A DNA stretch of 41,680 nucleotides. It comes from Phaeoceros laevis (taxonomy: Eukaryota; Anthocerotophyta; Anthocerotopsida; Notothyladales). The stretch lies in contig JBNGIQ010008674.1 in NCBI GenBank assembly GCA_049999765.1, forward strand, positions 42,505 to 84,184, written 5' to 3'. Positions 41,403 to 41,680 of the stretch are shown here, in pieces. A model generated the notes under the pieces. That model was given only the letters and a program-made list of their open reading frames with translations. It searched no databases and had not been told where the DNA came from. The number at the start of each line of letters is the position of its first letter. Position 1 is the stretch's first letter. The position numbers were made by a program, and so were the translations under genes.

Positions 41403-41680
41403 CTAGCAGCACAAGGTGATAGGATGGGCATCCTGCATCTTACATCCAGGGCAACATGCCCTGGATGCATGTAACTTCCATGGCATCGATCTGCATATGC
41501 CAACCACTTGAGGAAATTCGTTTGCTTCACCCAAAATTCTGAAAAAATTAATGCTGGAAGGCCAAGTTGAAATGTCCTCCGGAGTGAAGAGCATCAAGTC
41601 TCCCCAGAATTTGTAGCGCCCGTAGCTGCACCGAATGGCATCCATGGCTGCCCCAACCGTCACGGCTCGGGCTTCAAACT
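41403..41680 (-). CDS. Possible partial exon running off the window edge
   Basis: On the minus strand the frame is open from the window end to a stop at 41403. The first part reads like coding sequence (TVGAAMDAIRCSYGRYKFWG, LMLFTPEDISTW). The last 28 residues are cysteine-rich and less convincing, so an exon may end near 41520. I do not recognise the protein, and the rest of any gene lies beyond the window. Confidence 0.25.
   Translation of the reverse strand, partial: FEARAVTVGAAMDAIRCSYGRYKFWGDLMLFTPEDISTWPSSINFFRILGEANEFPQVVGICRSMPWKLHASRACCPGCKMQDAHPITLCC

Overview
The window is nuclear DNA of a land plant that still makes swimming sperm, most likely a bryophyte (moss, liverwort, hornwort) or a lycophyte. 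Two signals support this. There are PLS-type pentatricopeptide repeat (PPR) genes with a DYW editing domain, which is a land-plant hallmark, and there is a complete 23-exon gene for the axonemal protein CFAP57, which flowering plants have lost. Introns are short (mostly about 80-250 nt) with GT-AG borders. I cannot name the species. One 100-N scaffold gap lies at 1042-1141.

Layout. 448-1568 (-): a two-exon gene for a secreted cysteine-rich protein. It is head-to-head with 1998-5526 (+), the first of two tandem 13-exon genes; the second is 6302-9344 (+). I assembled both from splice sites. They encode 631 and 627 aa: a DNMT3-type cytosine-5 DNA methyltransferase domain in collinear motif order, then a domain that looks like DUF3444 (otherwise known from plant DnaJ proteins), then an acidic tail. 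9829-10130: a cluster of palindromic and tandem repeats. 10888-13881 (+): a full-length intronless PPR-DYW protein with an N-terminal PDF motif like that of OSB organellar ssDNA-binding proteins. 15393-23938 (+): CFAP57, 1889 aa, with a tail of about 650 Ser/Pro/Arg-rich residues. 24552-27914 (+): a PPR protein of 1120 aa with an unusual insertion in each repeat unit and a decayed DYW domain just downstream. 28375-30345 (+): a PPR protein of 656 aa, paralogous to the 10888 gene, with a worn PDF motif and no DYW domain. 30620-30965: a decayed 3' end of another PPR-DYW gene. 31809-33194 (-): an intronless VQ-motif transcriptional cofactor.

From 33.2 kb to the end the window is gene-poor. It holds short tandem duplications, an AT-rich block (about 35.7-38.3 kb) with AAGTACTTGTT-type repeats and a small lysine-rich spliced ORF (37544-38091), a 208-bp foldback MITE-like element with TA flanks (40342-40549), and a possible partial exon at the right edge on the minus strand.

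The genes do not form one pathway. The two themes of interest are a duplicated methyltransferase-DUF3444 fusion and a small PPR cluster in which an organellar DNA-binding motif is joined to RNA-editing factors and the DYW deaminase is being lost gene by gene.
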